Source of the DNA: Terrimonas sp.
Lineage (GTDB): Bacteria; Bacteroidota; Bacteroidia; Chitinophagales; Chitinophagaceae
Direction: 5' to 3'
NCBI RefSeq assembly: GCF_003075435.1
Contig: NZ_QCZJ01000010.1
Coordinates: 1-64,000, forward strand
Length of the DNA: 64,000 bases
Position 1 is the stretch's first letter; every line of letters starts with the position of its first letter. Below are positions 1-7,992 of this stretch, piece after piece. The notes under the pieces are model-generated. The model made no database searches, had not been told where the DNA came from, and was given only the letters and a program-made list of their open reading frames with translations. Both the position numbers and the translations under genes were made by a program.

Positions 1-122
1 AACATATTTGTCCACTGGTCATTGAGTAAAATCTAAGATTGTATGTCAAGAGCCGTATGAATCGAGAGGTTCACGTACGGTTCTGTGAGAGGCTTAGGCT
101 GAAATGCCTTTGCCTACTTGAC
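1..122 (+). mobile_element. Group II intron, 3' end (domains V and VI)
   Basis: Bases 50-83 fold as a textbook 34-nt domain V. The lower stem is GAGCCGTAT with GTACGGTTC, the upper stem is GAATC with GGTTC, the tetraloop is GAGA, and there is an AC bulge. Domain VI follows at about 88-113 (AGGC/GCCT and GGC/GCC pairs), and the element ends at CTACTTGAC, base 122. The rest of the intron, including any reverse transcriptase gene, lies left of the window. Eight bases after the intron end comes the first cassette boundary (131), so the intron appears to sit in the spacer just before the R' box of an attC-like site. It has the same orientation as the cassette genes. The intron class was not determined. 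Confidence 0.85.
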
Positions 123-192
123 CCGTAATCGTTGCCTGCAAGCATGTGACGAATTTCGATATATCAGGCTGGAAACTAATTTTTAAAACGGT

Positions 193-645
193 ATGAAAAA
201 AAATTTATTAATAACGGTAGCCTCTGACAATATCATTGCAAGGGCTGAGAAACTTACCCTTAACAATACTCCACTATGGGGGAAAATGAATGTGACTGAA
301 ATGTTACTCCATTGTAATTTGTGTAATAAACAGATTCTAGAAGAAAGTAGAGGCGGTGAAAAGACTTCAACCAAGCAATATCTATTGAGGATTTTGGCTC
401 TTTATATTGCACCCAATTTTAAAAAAGGCATAGCAAGTGAAAAAAGAAATATTACAAAAGGAATAATAGACGATTCTCAATTTGAAAAGCAAAAAAATGA
501 GTTTATCAGTATAATTAGCAAATTTCCTCACAATATCCGTCCTCTCACACTCACACATCCTGCTTTTGGTAACATTTCAACCAAGGAATGGGGAATTGCT
601 GCGTATAAGCATATGGACCATCATTTAAGACAATTTGGGGTATGA
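193..645 (+). CDS. DUF1569 / DinB-like protein
   Basis: A 150-residue protein resembling the DUF1569 branch of the DinB/YfiT four-helix-bundle superfamily. The N-terminal part has WGKMNVTEMLLHCN, with a candidate metal-binding His at residue 40. The C-terminal part has TLTHPAFGNIS and ends in KHMDHHLRQFGV, with His at about 140, 143 and 144. These His positions match the three-His metal site of DinB proteins. The family is often linked to thiol-dependent or stress-related chemistry, but the substrate here is unknown. It is the first gene of the cassette starting at 131 and overlaps the next gene by four bases (ATGA), so the two are translationally coupled. Confidence 0.75.
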   Translation: MKKNLLITVASDNIIARAEKLTLNNTPLWGKMNVTEMLLHCNLCNKQILEESRGGEKTSTKQYLLRILALYIAPNFKKGIASEKRNITKGIIDDSQFEKQKNEFISIISKFPHNIRPLTLTHPAFGNISTKEWGIAAYKHMDHHLRQFGV

Positions 646-1388
646 ATTGGAAACACCTTATAAAACCAATAGTATCTTTCATTATACTGTTTTTACTTTA
701 TCATGCCGCCGAGTATATGATTGTCTTCAAAAACAATGTTGCCGGTTTCTTCACATTTCAGTTCTTGTTTTTTACAGTAGCCTATATCTGTGGAAACTGG
801 TATAAAAAAAATAGCTTTGCCACATGGGGACTTCCTTTTTTTAAGGGTTGTTATAAACTGATTATGATTGGAATTGTCGCTGGCATTTTGCTTTACGCAA
901 TCCCCTACTTTTTCTCCATTACAACAGGAATTGAGACAATTATAAGCTCTCCGAAGTTGGATGTTTTAATTGTATCCAGCCTGCCGTTTGCTTTTGGCGT
1001 TTTTTTCTCTTCGTTTTCGGAAGACATTTTAACGAGAGGAATTGCCTATTCAGTTTTTAATGGAAGTATGAAAACAAGGTGGATAATTTTATTATCCTCA
1101 CTAATATACTTATTAAACCATATATACAGAATGGGCGATGGACTTGAATCTCTGCTTTATATCTTTCTACTAGGTATTGTTTTTATTATTCCGGTAATAT
1201 TCACTAAAAACTTATGGTTAACAGGCAGCATGCATTGGGCTGGCAATACTTTCTTTTTTATTACTCATAATTTAATTCAAACCAAAAATGAAAGCAATGT
1301 TATTTCTTCAAACTACTTATTTGCAATCTTTATACTTCTTTTTATACCTCTAATTTGGCGACTTAGTAAAAAGCTGAGTCACGTTTAG
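642..1388 (+). CDS. CPBP-family intramembrane metalloprotease
   Basis: A 248-residue integral membrane protein with about seven hydrophobic segments. The CPBP (CAAX protease/bacteriocin-processing, Abi) signature is present in variant form: SEDILTRG with E127, D128 and R132 replaces the usual EExxxR, then LLNH (H160) and MHWAGN (H198, N202). These are the expected metal-binding and catalytic positions. Bacterial members process peptides or give immunity to bacteriocins; the target here cannot be told. It is translationally coupled to the DUF1569 gene, so this cassette carries two genes. The attC-like site starts 18 bases after the stop codon. Confidence 0.75.
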   Translation: MNWKHLIKPIVSFIILFLLYHAAEYMIVFKNNVAGFFTFQFLFFTVAYICGNWYKKNSFATWGLPFFKGCYKLIMIGIVAGILLYAIPYFFSITTGIETIISSPKLDVLIVSSLPFAFGVFFSSFSEDILTRGIAYSVFNGSMKTRWIILLSSLIYLLNHIYRMGDGLESLLYIFLLGIVFIIPVIFTKNLWLTGSMHWAGNTFFFITHNLIQTKNESNVISSNYLFAIFILLFIPLIWRLSKKLSHV

Positions 1389-1405
1389 CAGGACATAGAA
1401 TGCCA

Positions 1406-1605
1406 GCAGGCAACAAAAGTATTTGCAAAAGCAGGGCTTGACATTGTAACATCAGCTATGTGCAAGCATCAGCAGCGGTTCGGGCTCGACGTTCAATGTT
1501 CAGCTTTAGTTCTTAACTTCAACAACATATTTTCAAATGGGCATTTGTACCGGGCTGGACAATCAATGAATTCCCTGCCTTCGCAAATACTCGGTCGTTA
1601 GCAGC
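1406..1605 (+). other. attC-like recombination site A (200 bp)
   Basis: R'' is GCAGGCAAC at 1406-1414 and R' is GTTAGCAGC at 1597-1605. The inner arms AGTATTTGCAAAAGCAGGG and CCCTGCCTTCGCAAATACT pair at 17 of 19 positions. The R'' box is the exact complement of the start of its own cassette (131-139). The central variable segment is long, and its motif CAGCTTTAGTTCTTAA recurs in the site at 3044. Confidence 0.85.
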
Positions 1606-1672
1606 AACTCTACGGACGACCCGCAAACGACAGCTTTCGGGTTGACAAATTGACAACACAAATGAACAAAAA

Positions 1673-2251
1673 ATGAAAGAATTTGTATCAAAATATGACA
1701 AATCAATAGCACTTATTTTTGGGTTGTTGACTATTGCGTTTATTGTAACCGCAATGACAAGCGAAACGTTTTTAAGTTGGGTTTTTGAGCGACACCAAAA
1801 CCAAATGAGTTGGTTTATTCGCCCTGTTTTTTTGATACCATTTTGCTTTTTTGCATACAAACGAAGTTGGACGGGAATTTCAATAACTATATTTTGCCTT
1901 TTTACAAGTATGTTTTGGTTCAGCAGACCCGAAACAATAAGCGAACAAGTGAAAATGTTTCTGCAATTTGAACAAGATTGGCTCAACGCAAAATGGGACT
2001 ATAAAAAATGGCTGTTGGTTTTGACCGTTCCTGTTTCGTTCATTGCACTTGGACTTGCGTTTTGGAAACGAAGTCTTTTAATGGGACTTGGTGTAGTAGT
2101 GCTTATGGCGACAGGAAAAATTGTTTGGAGCATTTACAATGCTGGTGAAGCGGGAAAATCAATTCTTATCCCCGCAATAATCGGACTTGTTCTTTGCATA
2201 ATACTAATTTACTACGGATTTAGACGACTTGAAAAGAACAAAAAATTGTAA
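1673..2251 (+). CDS. Cassette-borne integral membrane protein, function unknown
   Basis: A 192-residue protein of about five to six hydrophobic helices (roughly residues 13-30, 48-60, 67-83, 113-130, 133-150 and 163-182). It has a charged N-terminus and ends in RRLEKNKKL, which follows the positive-inside rule. No catalytic motif is visible and the family was not recognised. It is the only gene of the cassette running from 1597 to the site at 2270. The start follows a run of A-rich sequence with no strong Shine-Dalgarno motif, as is usual in Bacteroidota. Confidence 0.7.
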   Translation: MKEFVSKYDKSIALIFGLLTIAFIVTAMTSETFLSWVFERHQNQMSWFIRPVFLIPFCFFAYKRSWTGISITIFCLFTSMFWFSRPETISEQVKMFLQFEQDWLNAKWDYKKWLLVLTVPVSFIALGLAFWKRSLLMGLGVVVLMATGKIVWSIYNAGEAGKSILIPAIIGLVLCIILIYYGFRRLEKNKKL

Positions 2252-2269
2252 CCCGAAAGAAAAGAGTAT

Positions 2270-2406
2270 GCTGCTAACAGCGGTTTTGCGTCAGGCGGGC
2301 GGACGTGCTTCGTATGAACATTTGTGCTAAATTTGAGCTTTCGGCTTCGTATCAAGGTTAGTGCTAAAAAACCCGCCCGAACGCAAAGCCGCGGCACGTT
2401 GTGTGT
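2270..2406 (+). other. attC-like recombination site B (137 bp)
   Basis: R'' is GCTGCTAAC (2270-2278), an exact complement of its cassette start at 1597-1605. R' is GTTGTGTGT (2398-2406). The inner arms GCGGTTTTGCGTCAGGCGGG and CCCGCCCGAACGCAAAGCCGC pair almost fully. This is a member of the short size class. Confidence 0.85.
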
Positions 2407-2424
2407 AACTTTTACAGACCCCTT

Positions 2425-3036
2425 ATGGAGAATGATTATGACTTTAAAATAGCTTCAGTTAATGAAGACTTGAGACTCTGTGTTATCGAGAATTCAATAT
2501 TTATCGAGGAACTTGCTTCACGAGTATTGGGTAATATTTTGGATATAGACTGGAAAAATTCAAAATCTTTTGGACATGGTTCGACATCACTAAGCTTTTT
2601 TCAAAAACTGCAATTAATTCAAGATATAAAAGGCATCGACAAAGAAGACTTAAAAAAACTGACTTGTCTAGCGAATATCAGAAATAAGTTTGCCCATGTA
2701 TCAGCAATAAATAGTTTTGAAAAGTTGTTTTCTGATTCGGGTGTTGGTAAAGAGATACAAAAATCGTTTCTAAGCTGGTATTTTGACAAAGACGGATATG
2801 TTGGCATTCACCCAACAAAGATTGAATTTGTTAATAGGCTTTGCTTTTATTTGCTGACAAGTGATGTTATAAATATTTTGCTTAAAATAAGTGACACACA
2901 TTTATACAATATGGGCGTTCATGACGGCAAACGGGAAGTGCAAGAACAGTTACTTACATTTTGCATGTCTATTTTATCTGACGAACAACGCAAAGAGGTT
3001 ATCGTTGCTATAGAAAATCGGTTTGAGAAAGCATGA
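2425..3036 (+). CDS. MltR-like helical protein
   Basis: A 203-residue soluble, mostly helical protein. ATG at 2425 is preferred over a GTG at 2401 because the latter lies inside the R' box of the upstream attC-like site. The segment LTCLANIRNKFAH (about residues 80-92) matches the conserved RNxFAH core of mannitol-repressor (MltR/DUF4145-like) proteins. Together with an N-terminal IEELASRVLG stretch this suggests that family, but not a role in mannitol control: cassette-borne members of this group usually have no known target. It is the sole gene of its cassette, and the R'' box begins seven bases after the stop. Confidence 0.65.
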   Translation: MENDYDFKIASVNEDLRLCVIENSIFIEELASRVLGNILDIDWKNSKSFGHGSTSLSFFQKLQLIQDIKGIDKEDLKKLTCLANIRNKFAHVSAINSFEKLFSDSGVGKEIQKSFLSWYFDKDGYVGIHPTKIEFVNRLCFYLLTSDVINILLKISDTHLYNMGVHDGKREVQEQLLTFCMSILSDEQRKEVIVAIENRFEKA

Positions 3037-3043
3037 CAAAGCT

Positions 3044-3245
3044 ACACACAACATTGGTATTGCCAATAGTGGGGCTTGACATTGTAGCAATCAACAGCGG
3101 TAATTCTGCTGTACTGCGGTTCGGGGCTCGACGAATAAAGCCCAGCTTTAGTTCTTAATATTTAACTTTATCAAAAAGCCAGGCGGCAGTTCCGGCAGAC
3201 GAATATAAAATTCCCCACCATCGGCAATACCTGCTCGTTGTGTGC
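3044..3245 (+). other. attC-like recombination site C (202 bp)
   Basis: R'' is ACACACAAC (3044-3052), complementary in all nine bases to its cassette start at 2398-2406. R' is GTTGTGTGC (3237-3245). Inner arms are GGTATTGCCAATAGTGGGG and CCCCACCATCGGCAATACC. It belongs to the long class and shares the central motif CAGCTTTAGTTCTTAA with site A. Confidence 0.85.
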
Positions 3246-3285
3246 AACCAATCTAAACAGCATGAATATTTAAAGAAAATTGGCA

Positions 3286-3798
3286 ATGAAAATAACATAT
3301 CTAATAGTTGGAATTTTGATTGGTGGAATTTCAACTTTCGTTTTTACAAAGTCTTTTTATCAGACAAGTTCATCAAAACAATCAGACAAACCCAAACAAA
3401 CCAAGTCAGACACATCACTCATTCAAACAAAATGGAATTGGGCTGACAGTATCGACGCCATAAAAGCAGCACCTGAAAGCCATAAAGTTGTTTATGAGGA
3501 CACGAATGTGAGAATTTTGAGAGTTGTTCTTGAAGCTAACAAGACAGAACCTATGCATACACACCAATGGAAAAGCATAATGTGGTTTACACAAGCTAAT
3601 CCAATGACATATTACAAATATGGTTTGACAAATAACAAGTACATAATTCTAGACAGCATAGCAATTGCACAAATGCCATTGGAAGTTTTAAACCATGGCG
3701 ACATTATGAACGCAGAAGAACCTCATGCAATAAGAAATTTAAGCAACAAAGAAGGAATTGCCTATCGTGTAGAATTTAAAAAAGAGTTTCAACCTTGA
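3286..3798 (+). CDS. Membrane-anchored cupin-like protein
   Basis: A 170-residue protein with an N-terminal signal anchor (residues about 4-20), a polar linker rich in Ser, Lys and Gln, and a single cupin-like domain. VLEANKTEPMHTHQWKS provides a metal-site HxH, and NHGDIMNAEEPHAIRN a later His, as in small cupins. The anchor would place the domain in the periplasm. The substrate is unknown. ATG at 3286 fits better than the in-frame TTG two codons upstream. It is the only gene of the cassette starting at 3237. Confidence 0.65.
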   Translation: MKITYLIVGILIGGISTFVFTKSFYQTSSSKQSDKPKQTKSDTSLIQTKWNWADSIDAIKAAPESHKVVYEDTNVRILRVVLEANKTEPMHTHQWKSIMWFTQANPMTYYKYGLTNNKYIILDSIAIAQMPLEVLNHGDIMNAEEPHAIRNLSNKEGIAYRVEFKKEFQP

Positions 3799-3809
3799 CA
3801 AATTTGGCT

Positions 3810-4010
3810 GCACACAACAGTGGGTTTGCTGCTATGCTTGCGGACGAATAAATCCTCAACATTTGTTTTCTATTCAGCAGCGGTTATGAACAGACCTTCA
3901 TCTAAATGTAATTCTCGGTATATTTATAAATAAAACTTCTATTGGGATTCTGTGGCCGGGCAGACGTATTTCAAATCCCAGCACAGCAGCAAGCTCTGAC
4001 CGTTAGCGGT
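3810..4010 (+). other. attC-like recombination site D (201 bp)
   Basis: R'' is GCACACAAC (3810-3818), an exact complement of its cassette start at 3237-3245. R' is GTTAGCGGT (4002-4010). Inner arms TTGCTGCTATGCT and AGCACAGCAGCAA pair at 12 of 13 positions. Long class. Confidence 0.85.
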
Positions 4011-4085
4011 CATTGTAAAGAGACATCGTACAGACAATAACAATGACAGACAATTTAAAAAAAGTACTTAAAATATTCTCAGACT

Positions 4086-4301
4086 TTGAAGAAGGTGAAC
4101 TTGAAGACAGCGGGTACTATTACGTGGTATGCGTTCCGTATTGACGCTTCTACATTTGGCATTTTTGACACTTTTTCAGATGAAGAAGGTAGAGAAGCAC
4201 ATCTTGGTGGTAAGATTGCAAAGGCGTTAATGGAAAACGCTGCCGAGTTACTTGCTGCAGCACCCAAAATTGAGCCAATAGATATTTTGGCAGCGAAATA
4301 A
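4086..4301 (+). pseudogene. 5'-truncated ABM-family (quinol monooxygenase-like) gene
   Basis: The frame encodes the C-terminal two thirds of a small antibiotic-biosynthesis-monooxygenase-type dimeric alpha/beta barrel protein: WYAFRIDASTFGIFDTF, then DEEGREAHLGGKIAKALM, ending in KIEPIDILAAK. Family members are about 95-100 residues long and begin about 35 residues further upstream. Here the frame has only a TTG at 4086 and a stop at 4056. The region upstream instead holds an ATG (4043) in another frame that runs 33 codons and stops. The cassette's R' start (4002) and its R'' (4630) also do not match, so a cassette fusion or deletion probably removed the 5' end. A functional short product cannot be excluded. 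Confidence 0.65.
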
Positions 4302-4327
4302 GGGGTTATTAAACATTTAATGTTAGG

Positions 4328-4376
4328 CTGGCTGCCATAAAATCGTCTTGCGAATTTACGGCAGCCAGTTCTTTTT
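4328..4376 (+). terminator. Strong hairpin with T-rich tail inside the mosaic cassette
   Basis: CTGGCTGCC (4328-4336) pairs perfectly with GGCAGCCAG (4360-4368). A second inner stem is AAAATCG with CGAATTT, and the hairpin is followed by TTCTTTTT. It follows the truncated ABM gene by 27 bases and precedes the next small gene. It most likely acts as a Rho-independent terminator. Confidence 0.6.
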
Positions 4377-4388
4377 AAAACCTCCACA

Positions 4389-4619
4389 ATGATTTTTTCA
4401 AAATTCAAAACATCGCTAACTAAACAAGACGAAGCAAAAACCATAATTCAAATGCTTCAACCATTTTACACAGACTGCAAATTTTCTTTTAACTTAAATC
4501 ACCCTGACAAAATTTTAATAGTTGAACACTTAGAAGATGACAATCACCCTGAAATGGTAACAGACATTTTGAAAATGGCAGGCTTTATCTGTATTGACAT
4601 TGCTGAAACTTTGGGCTGA
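4389..4619 (+). CDS. Small cassette-borne protein, function unknown
   Basis: A 76-residue soluble protein. Features that can be seen are a Phe/Lys-rich start, a central NHPDKILIVEHLEDD segment of alternating hydrophobic residues, and a helical C-terminus with MVTDILKMAGFICIDIAETLG. An alpha-beta fold of ribosomal-silencing or ACT size is possible, but no family was recognised. The attC-like site begins 11 bases after the stop. It is probably the original gene of the downstream cassette, whose R'' predicts a lost start box GTTGTGTGC. Confidence 0.5.
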   Translation: MIFSKFKTSLTKQDEAKTIIQMLQPFYTDCKFSFNLNHPDKILIVEHLEDDNHPEMVTDILKMAGFICIDIAETLG

Positions 4620-4629
4620 AAAAAGCCCA

Positions 4630-4829
4630 GCACACAACAAAAGGTTTGCCGCAAGACTGGCGGACGTGATAACAATCGGCAGTTGTACTAATATCGGAAA
4701 ATATCGGGCTTGACCGAATTCTATTTGGCTTTTAGTTGTTAACTTCACCATTAGTTTTTCAATCGGATTTAGTTGCCGGGCAGACAATTATAACTACCAG
4801 CCCTGCGGCATGCCTCGAACGTTAGCCGT
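4630..4829 (+). other. attC-like recombination site F (200 bp), R'' unmatched
   Basis: R'' is GCACACAAC (4630-4638) and R' is GTTAGCCGT (4821-4829). Inner arms AGGTTTGCCGCAAGACTGG and CCAGCCCTGCGGCATGCCT pair at 15 of 19 positions. This R'' does not match the cassette start at 4002 (GTTAGCGGT). It is the only complete cassette in the array that breaks the rule. Confidence 0.8.
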
Positions 4830-4872
4830 CACCTTAGCAAAACAATCAACACAATAATTTAATAGAAAAAAT

Positions 4873-5886
4873 ATGCAAGCAATAGGATTTAAAACAAGTT
4901 TACCAATTTCAGAAGCAGACAGTTTCATACAATTTGAAAAAGAAACACCAGTGCCAAAAGGATATGAATTGTTGGTGAAAATACAAGCTGTATCAATAAA
5001 CCCTGTGGACTATAAGATACGCCAGAATAGTCTGAAAGATAAAATCTCAGACAATCCCAAAATTATAGGTTGGGACGCTGCTGGAGTTGTTGAAGCGGTT
5101 GGAGAAAACGCCACTTTGTTTAAAAAGGGTGACAACGTTTTTTATGCAGGAGATATAACAAAGGACGGTAGTTATCAAGAATTTCAATTAGTTGATGAAA
5201 GAATTGTAGGGTTCTCTCCTAATAATATCCTTATCGAGGCATCTGCTGCTATGCCGCTTACTTCATTGACAGCTTTTGAAATATTATTTGACAGAATGCA
5301 ATTAAGTGCAGAAAAAGACAATGGGAAATCAATTTTAATTATCGGCGGTGCTGGCGGCGTTGGCTCGGTAGCTATGCAGATTGCTAAAAATATTTTAGGT
5401 TTAAAAGTAATTGCCACTGCATCAAGAGAAAACTCAATAGAATGGTGTAAAAAAATGGGTGCTGATTTTGTAGTAAATCATAAAAACTTACTACAAGAGA
5501 TGAAAAGCATCGGCTATGAAACTGTTGATTTTATTGTGGACTTTGTGGACCTAAATCAATATTGGAATACAATGGTGCAATTAATAAAACCACAAGGGAA
5601 AGTTGGTTCGATTAGCGACCCGACTGAGCCTGTAAATTTACGTCAATTAAAAAGTAAAAGTGTAAGTTTTCATTGGGAGTTAATGTTTACCCGTTCTATG
5701 TTTCAAACTAATGATATAGTACAGCAACATCGCATCCTTAATCAAATTTCAAAGTGGTTAGATGATGGGATATTACAATCTACCTTAACGACCACATTGC
5801 AAGGTTTTTCGGTTGAAAACTTCAAAAATGCACATACTCAATTAGAGAGTGGCACCACAATTGGAAAATTAGTAATTAAGTATTAA
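4873..5886 (+). CDS. Zinc-type alcohol dehydrogenase-like / quinone oxidoreductase family
   Basis: A 337-residue medium-chain dehydrogenase/reductase, full length for the zinc-type ADH-like family. The N-terminal GroES-like domain has VSINPVDYKIR and GWDAAGVVEAVG. The Rossmann domain has the dinucleotide motif IIGGAGGVGSVAMQIAK (about residues 155-172), followed by ATASRENSIEWCKKMGADFVVNH, typical of NADPH use. The Cys ligands of structural zinc are absent, as in quinone-reductase-like members. It probably reduces quinones or enals with NADPH in the cytoplasm. It is the largest single gene in the array and the only gene of the cassette starting at 4821. Confidence 0.85.
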   Translation: MQAIGFKTSLPISEADSFIQFEKETPVPKGYELLVKIQAVSINPVDYKIRQNSLKDKISDNPKIIGWDAAGVVEAVGENATLFKKGDNVFYAGDITKDGSYQEFQLVDERIVGFSPNNILIEASAAMPLTSLTAFEILFDRMQLSAEKDNGKSILIIGGAGGVGSVAMQIAKNILGLKVIATASRENSIEWCKKMGADFVVNHKNLLQEMKSIGYETVDFIVDFVDLNQYWNTMVQLIKPQGKVGSISDPTEPVNLRQLKSKSVSFHWELMFTRSMFQTNDIVQQHRILNQISKWLDDGILQSTLTTTLQGFSVENFKNAHTQLESGTTIGKLVIKY

Positions 5887-5915
5887 AAGTATAGATGACT
5901 AATAAAGAAAGGCGA

Positions 5916-6053
5916 ACGGCTAACATCGTATTGGCAATAGTGGGGCTGACAGTTGTAAATTCAAAATTTGGTATTCTATCGGGCATTTATGCAAATGTTG
6001 TGCTGACGTTTTTCAAATGCCCCACCATCGCCAATACGTAAACCGTTAGCGGT
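5916..6053 (+). other. attC-like recombination site G (138 bp)
   Basis: R'' is ACGGCTAAC (5916-5924), the exact complement of its cassette start at 4821-4829. R' is GTTAGCGGT (6045-6053). Arms TCGTATTGGCAATAGTGGGG and CCCCACCATCGCCAATACG pair almost fully. Short class, and one of the clearest sites. Confidence 0.88.
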
Positions 6054-6055
6054 AA

Positions 6056-6556
6056 TTGTATTGCAGCAGCTCACTAATCATAACAAACAGAAGAGTGACA
6101 TATTTCATTTTACTGACACTAAATATTTTAATCGTTTACTTCGTAAAGTCAGACCATAAATATTGGTTGCTATCAATTCCTTTATGGACTTTATTGATTG
6201 GGACGTTCTTATTGTGGAGAAATATTAACGACACAAAAATTTTACGACTTGACACAGCTTATTGGGAAAGTGCAAACGACAACAAAATAAAAGACTCGAC
6301 AAACTGGCGTGGAGACGAAACCATTTATAAGCAATTGGAAAACAAAAAAGCTTATGTTAAGAAATACAACTTCATTTTTCTGAACTCTATCTTTTTTCAG
6401 ACACTTTTGACATTTATCTTCCAAATAATTGGCTATAAAAAAACAATAATTAAAACAACATATAGACGAACTTCAATTATTTTCGGAATAGCTCTACTGA
6501 TAAATTTGATTTTAGAATTATTAATGTCAGTTGTGCCGACTGGACCGCTCATTTAA
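6056..6556 (+). CDS. Cassette-borne membrane protein, function unknown
   Basis: A protein of up to 166 residues with two hydrophobic segments near the N-terminus (about 16-30 and 37-52), a polar loop of about 55 residues, and two more near the C-terminus (about 103-120 and 137-155). No ATG is present at the 5' end. The choice is TTG at 6056, three bases after the R' box, or GTG at 6098, which would remove 14 residues. No family was recognised. It is the sole gene of the cassette 6045-6585. Confidence 0.55.
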   Translation: MYCSSSLIITNRRVTYFILLTLNILIVYFVKSDHKYWLLSIPLWTLLIGTFLLWRNINDTKILRLDTAYWESANDNKIKDSTNWRGDETIYKQLENKKAYVKKYNFIFLNSIFFQTLLTFIFQIIGYKKTIIKTTYRRTSIIFGIALLINLILELLMSVVPTGPLI

Positions 6557-6576
6557 GACAATAGTATGAAACAACT

Positions 6577-6773
6577 ACCGCTAACGGTTTGGCTATATGG
6601 CGGGGCGATGAATATATGCTCAGCTTTTGTTCGTTATTCAGCTTCATTTCCGGCCCGACGAATAACGCCGAACTGTAGTTCTTATCATCATCTTTTGTAA
6701 TTTTATTCATCAGCAATTACGGGCATTTGATTTTCAAATGCCACAACATCGCCAGGCCGCTATCGTTAGTGGC
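6577..6773 (+). other. attC-like recombination site H (197 bp)
   Basis: R'' is ACCGCTAAC (6577-6585), the exact complement of its cassette start at 6045-6053. R' is GTTAGTGGC (6765-6773). The inner arms are weaker than in the other sites: TTGGCTATATGGCGGGGC against the complement of GCCACAACATCGCCAGG. Long class. Confidence 0.78.
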
Positions 6774-6830
6774 AATTAAACGACAACGCTCACGAAACAA
6801 TAAACCAATAGTAACATAAAAACAAAAAAA

Positions 6831-7265
6831 ATGAGAAATGTAGTATTATTATCGATTGTGATTTTCGCTTTGACAGCTTGCAACAATCAAAAAAACAATT
6901 CTTCGGAAAATGCAGAAGAACAAACTGTAACAGAGCAAACAACCGTTGGAGGAGATAAGGATGAACACGGCTGTCTTACTTCGGCTGGCGAAACTTGGAG
7001 TCAACTCAAACAAAGCTGTATCCAGATTTTCAATGTAGGACAACGCTTAAGCCCAATTGAAACCAAAGACGGAGAAGCTGTAATTAGTGCTTTTGTTCTC
7101 TTCAATGATGACAAATCGGAAGTAGAATTGTTTTTACCAAATACTAAAAGCAACACAATTTTAAAAACGACTGATAAAAATAGCTATGAAAGTGGAGAAT
7201 ACAAGTTTGACGTTGATGAATCCACTCTGTATATCAACAATGAAAAAAAGTATAAGGCAGAATGA
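6831..7265 (+). CDS. Small lipoprotein, function unknown
   Basis: A 144-residue predicted lipoprotein with signal peptide and lipobox LTACNN (Cys at residue 17), followed by a Glu/Thr-rich linker. The mature part carries DEHGCLTSAGETWSQLKQSC, a Cys-flanked module of about 25 residues also found in other Bacteroidota lipoproteins, and a beta-rich C-terminal half. The role is unknown. It overlaps the pirin-family gene by four bases (ATGA at 7262), so the two are translationally coupled and share one cassette. Confidence 0.65.
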   Translation: MRNVVLLSIVIFALTACNNQKNNSSENAEEQTVTEQTTVGGDKDEHGCLTSAGETWSQLKQSCIQIFNVGQRLSPIETKDGEAVISAFVLFNDDKSEVELFLPNTKSNTILKTTDKNSYESGEYKFDVDESTLYINNEKKYKAE

Positions 7266-7990
7266 TTAAAAAGATTGAAAATGATAAAAAGGTTGGCAAC
7301 ACTAATATAAAAATCCTTTATCCGGGAAGTGTTTTTGAAAACTCAACTGACAGTGGATTGGGAAGTATCGGAAGAATCGACCACGCCAACATCGGAGGGA
7401 ACGTAACTATAAAAATGCACCCACATATAAATGATGATATTCTTTCCTATTTCCGTACTGGACATGCTGTGCATACCGATTCGGAAGGATTTCAGGCAAC
7501 CGTTTCAAGAAACAAACTAATGCTGATGAAAGCTGGAAAACTCTTTTATCACGAAGAAACAATGCCCGAACCCTTGGAAGGACTTCAGATATTTATCCGA
7601 CCCAAATCTAAAGACCTGAAGCCTGAAGTTATATTTCAAGACCTGAATGAAACGGATAGTGCTGATTCTTGGAGATTACTTGCTTCACCTACAGAACAAA
7701 CACAATTACAATTTTCGAGTGAAACGTGGATATACGACACCAAACTAACAAACGGAAAAACAATTGAATTACCTGACTTGCCAAAGAATGGGCTGGCTGG
7801 TTTGCTTTATGTTTTTCAAGGAAATGTTGTGTTGAACAATGACATAAATCCTTTAAAGGGAGAATCTGTCCTTTTCAAGAACGAACAAATTGACATAAAT
7901 GCTTTAGAAACATCGGAATTAGTGCTATTCATTACAGACGAAAATTCCGAATATTACGATGGCGGAATGTATAGTGGCAACAAACATTAA
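7262..7990 (+). CDS. Pirin-family bicupin protein
   Basis: A 242-residue protein of the pirin family. The metal-site motif MHPHINDDILSYFRTGHAVHTDSEG (about residues 42-66) supplies the HxH and distal His. It is followed by the typical EPLEGLQIFIRPKSKD segment and a less conserved C-terminal cupin half. Bacterial pirins bind iron and some are quercetinases, but the substrate here cannot be read from sequence. It is coupled to the upstream lipoprotein gene, and its stop codon lies two bases before the attC-like site. Confidence 0.8.
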   Translation: MIKKIENDKKVGNTNIKILYPGSVFENSTDSGLGSIGRIDHANIGGNVTIKMHPHINDDILSYFRTGHAVHTDSEGFQATVSRNKLMLMKAGKLFYHEETMPEPLEGLQIFIRPKSKDLKPEVIFQDLNETDSADSWRLLASPTEQTQLQFSSETWIYDTKLTNGKTIELPDLPKNGLAGLLYVFQGNVVLNNDINPLKGESVLFKNEQIDINALETSELVLFITDENSEYYDGGMYSGNKH

Positions 7991-7992
7991 CT

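Noticed and set aside
4328-4368. Hairpin considered as a short attC site
   Set aside because: Although GTTAGGC occurs at its left edge, there is no matching R'' box or paired outer boxes, and a T-rich tail follows. It reads as a terminator.
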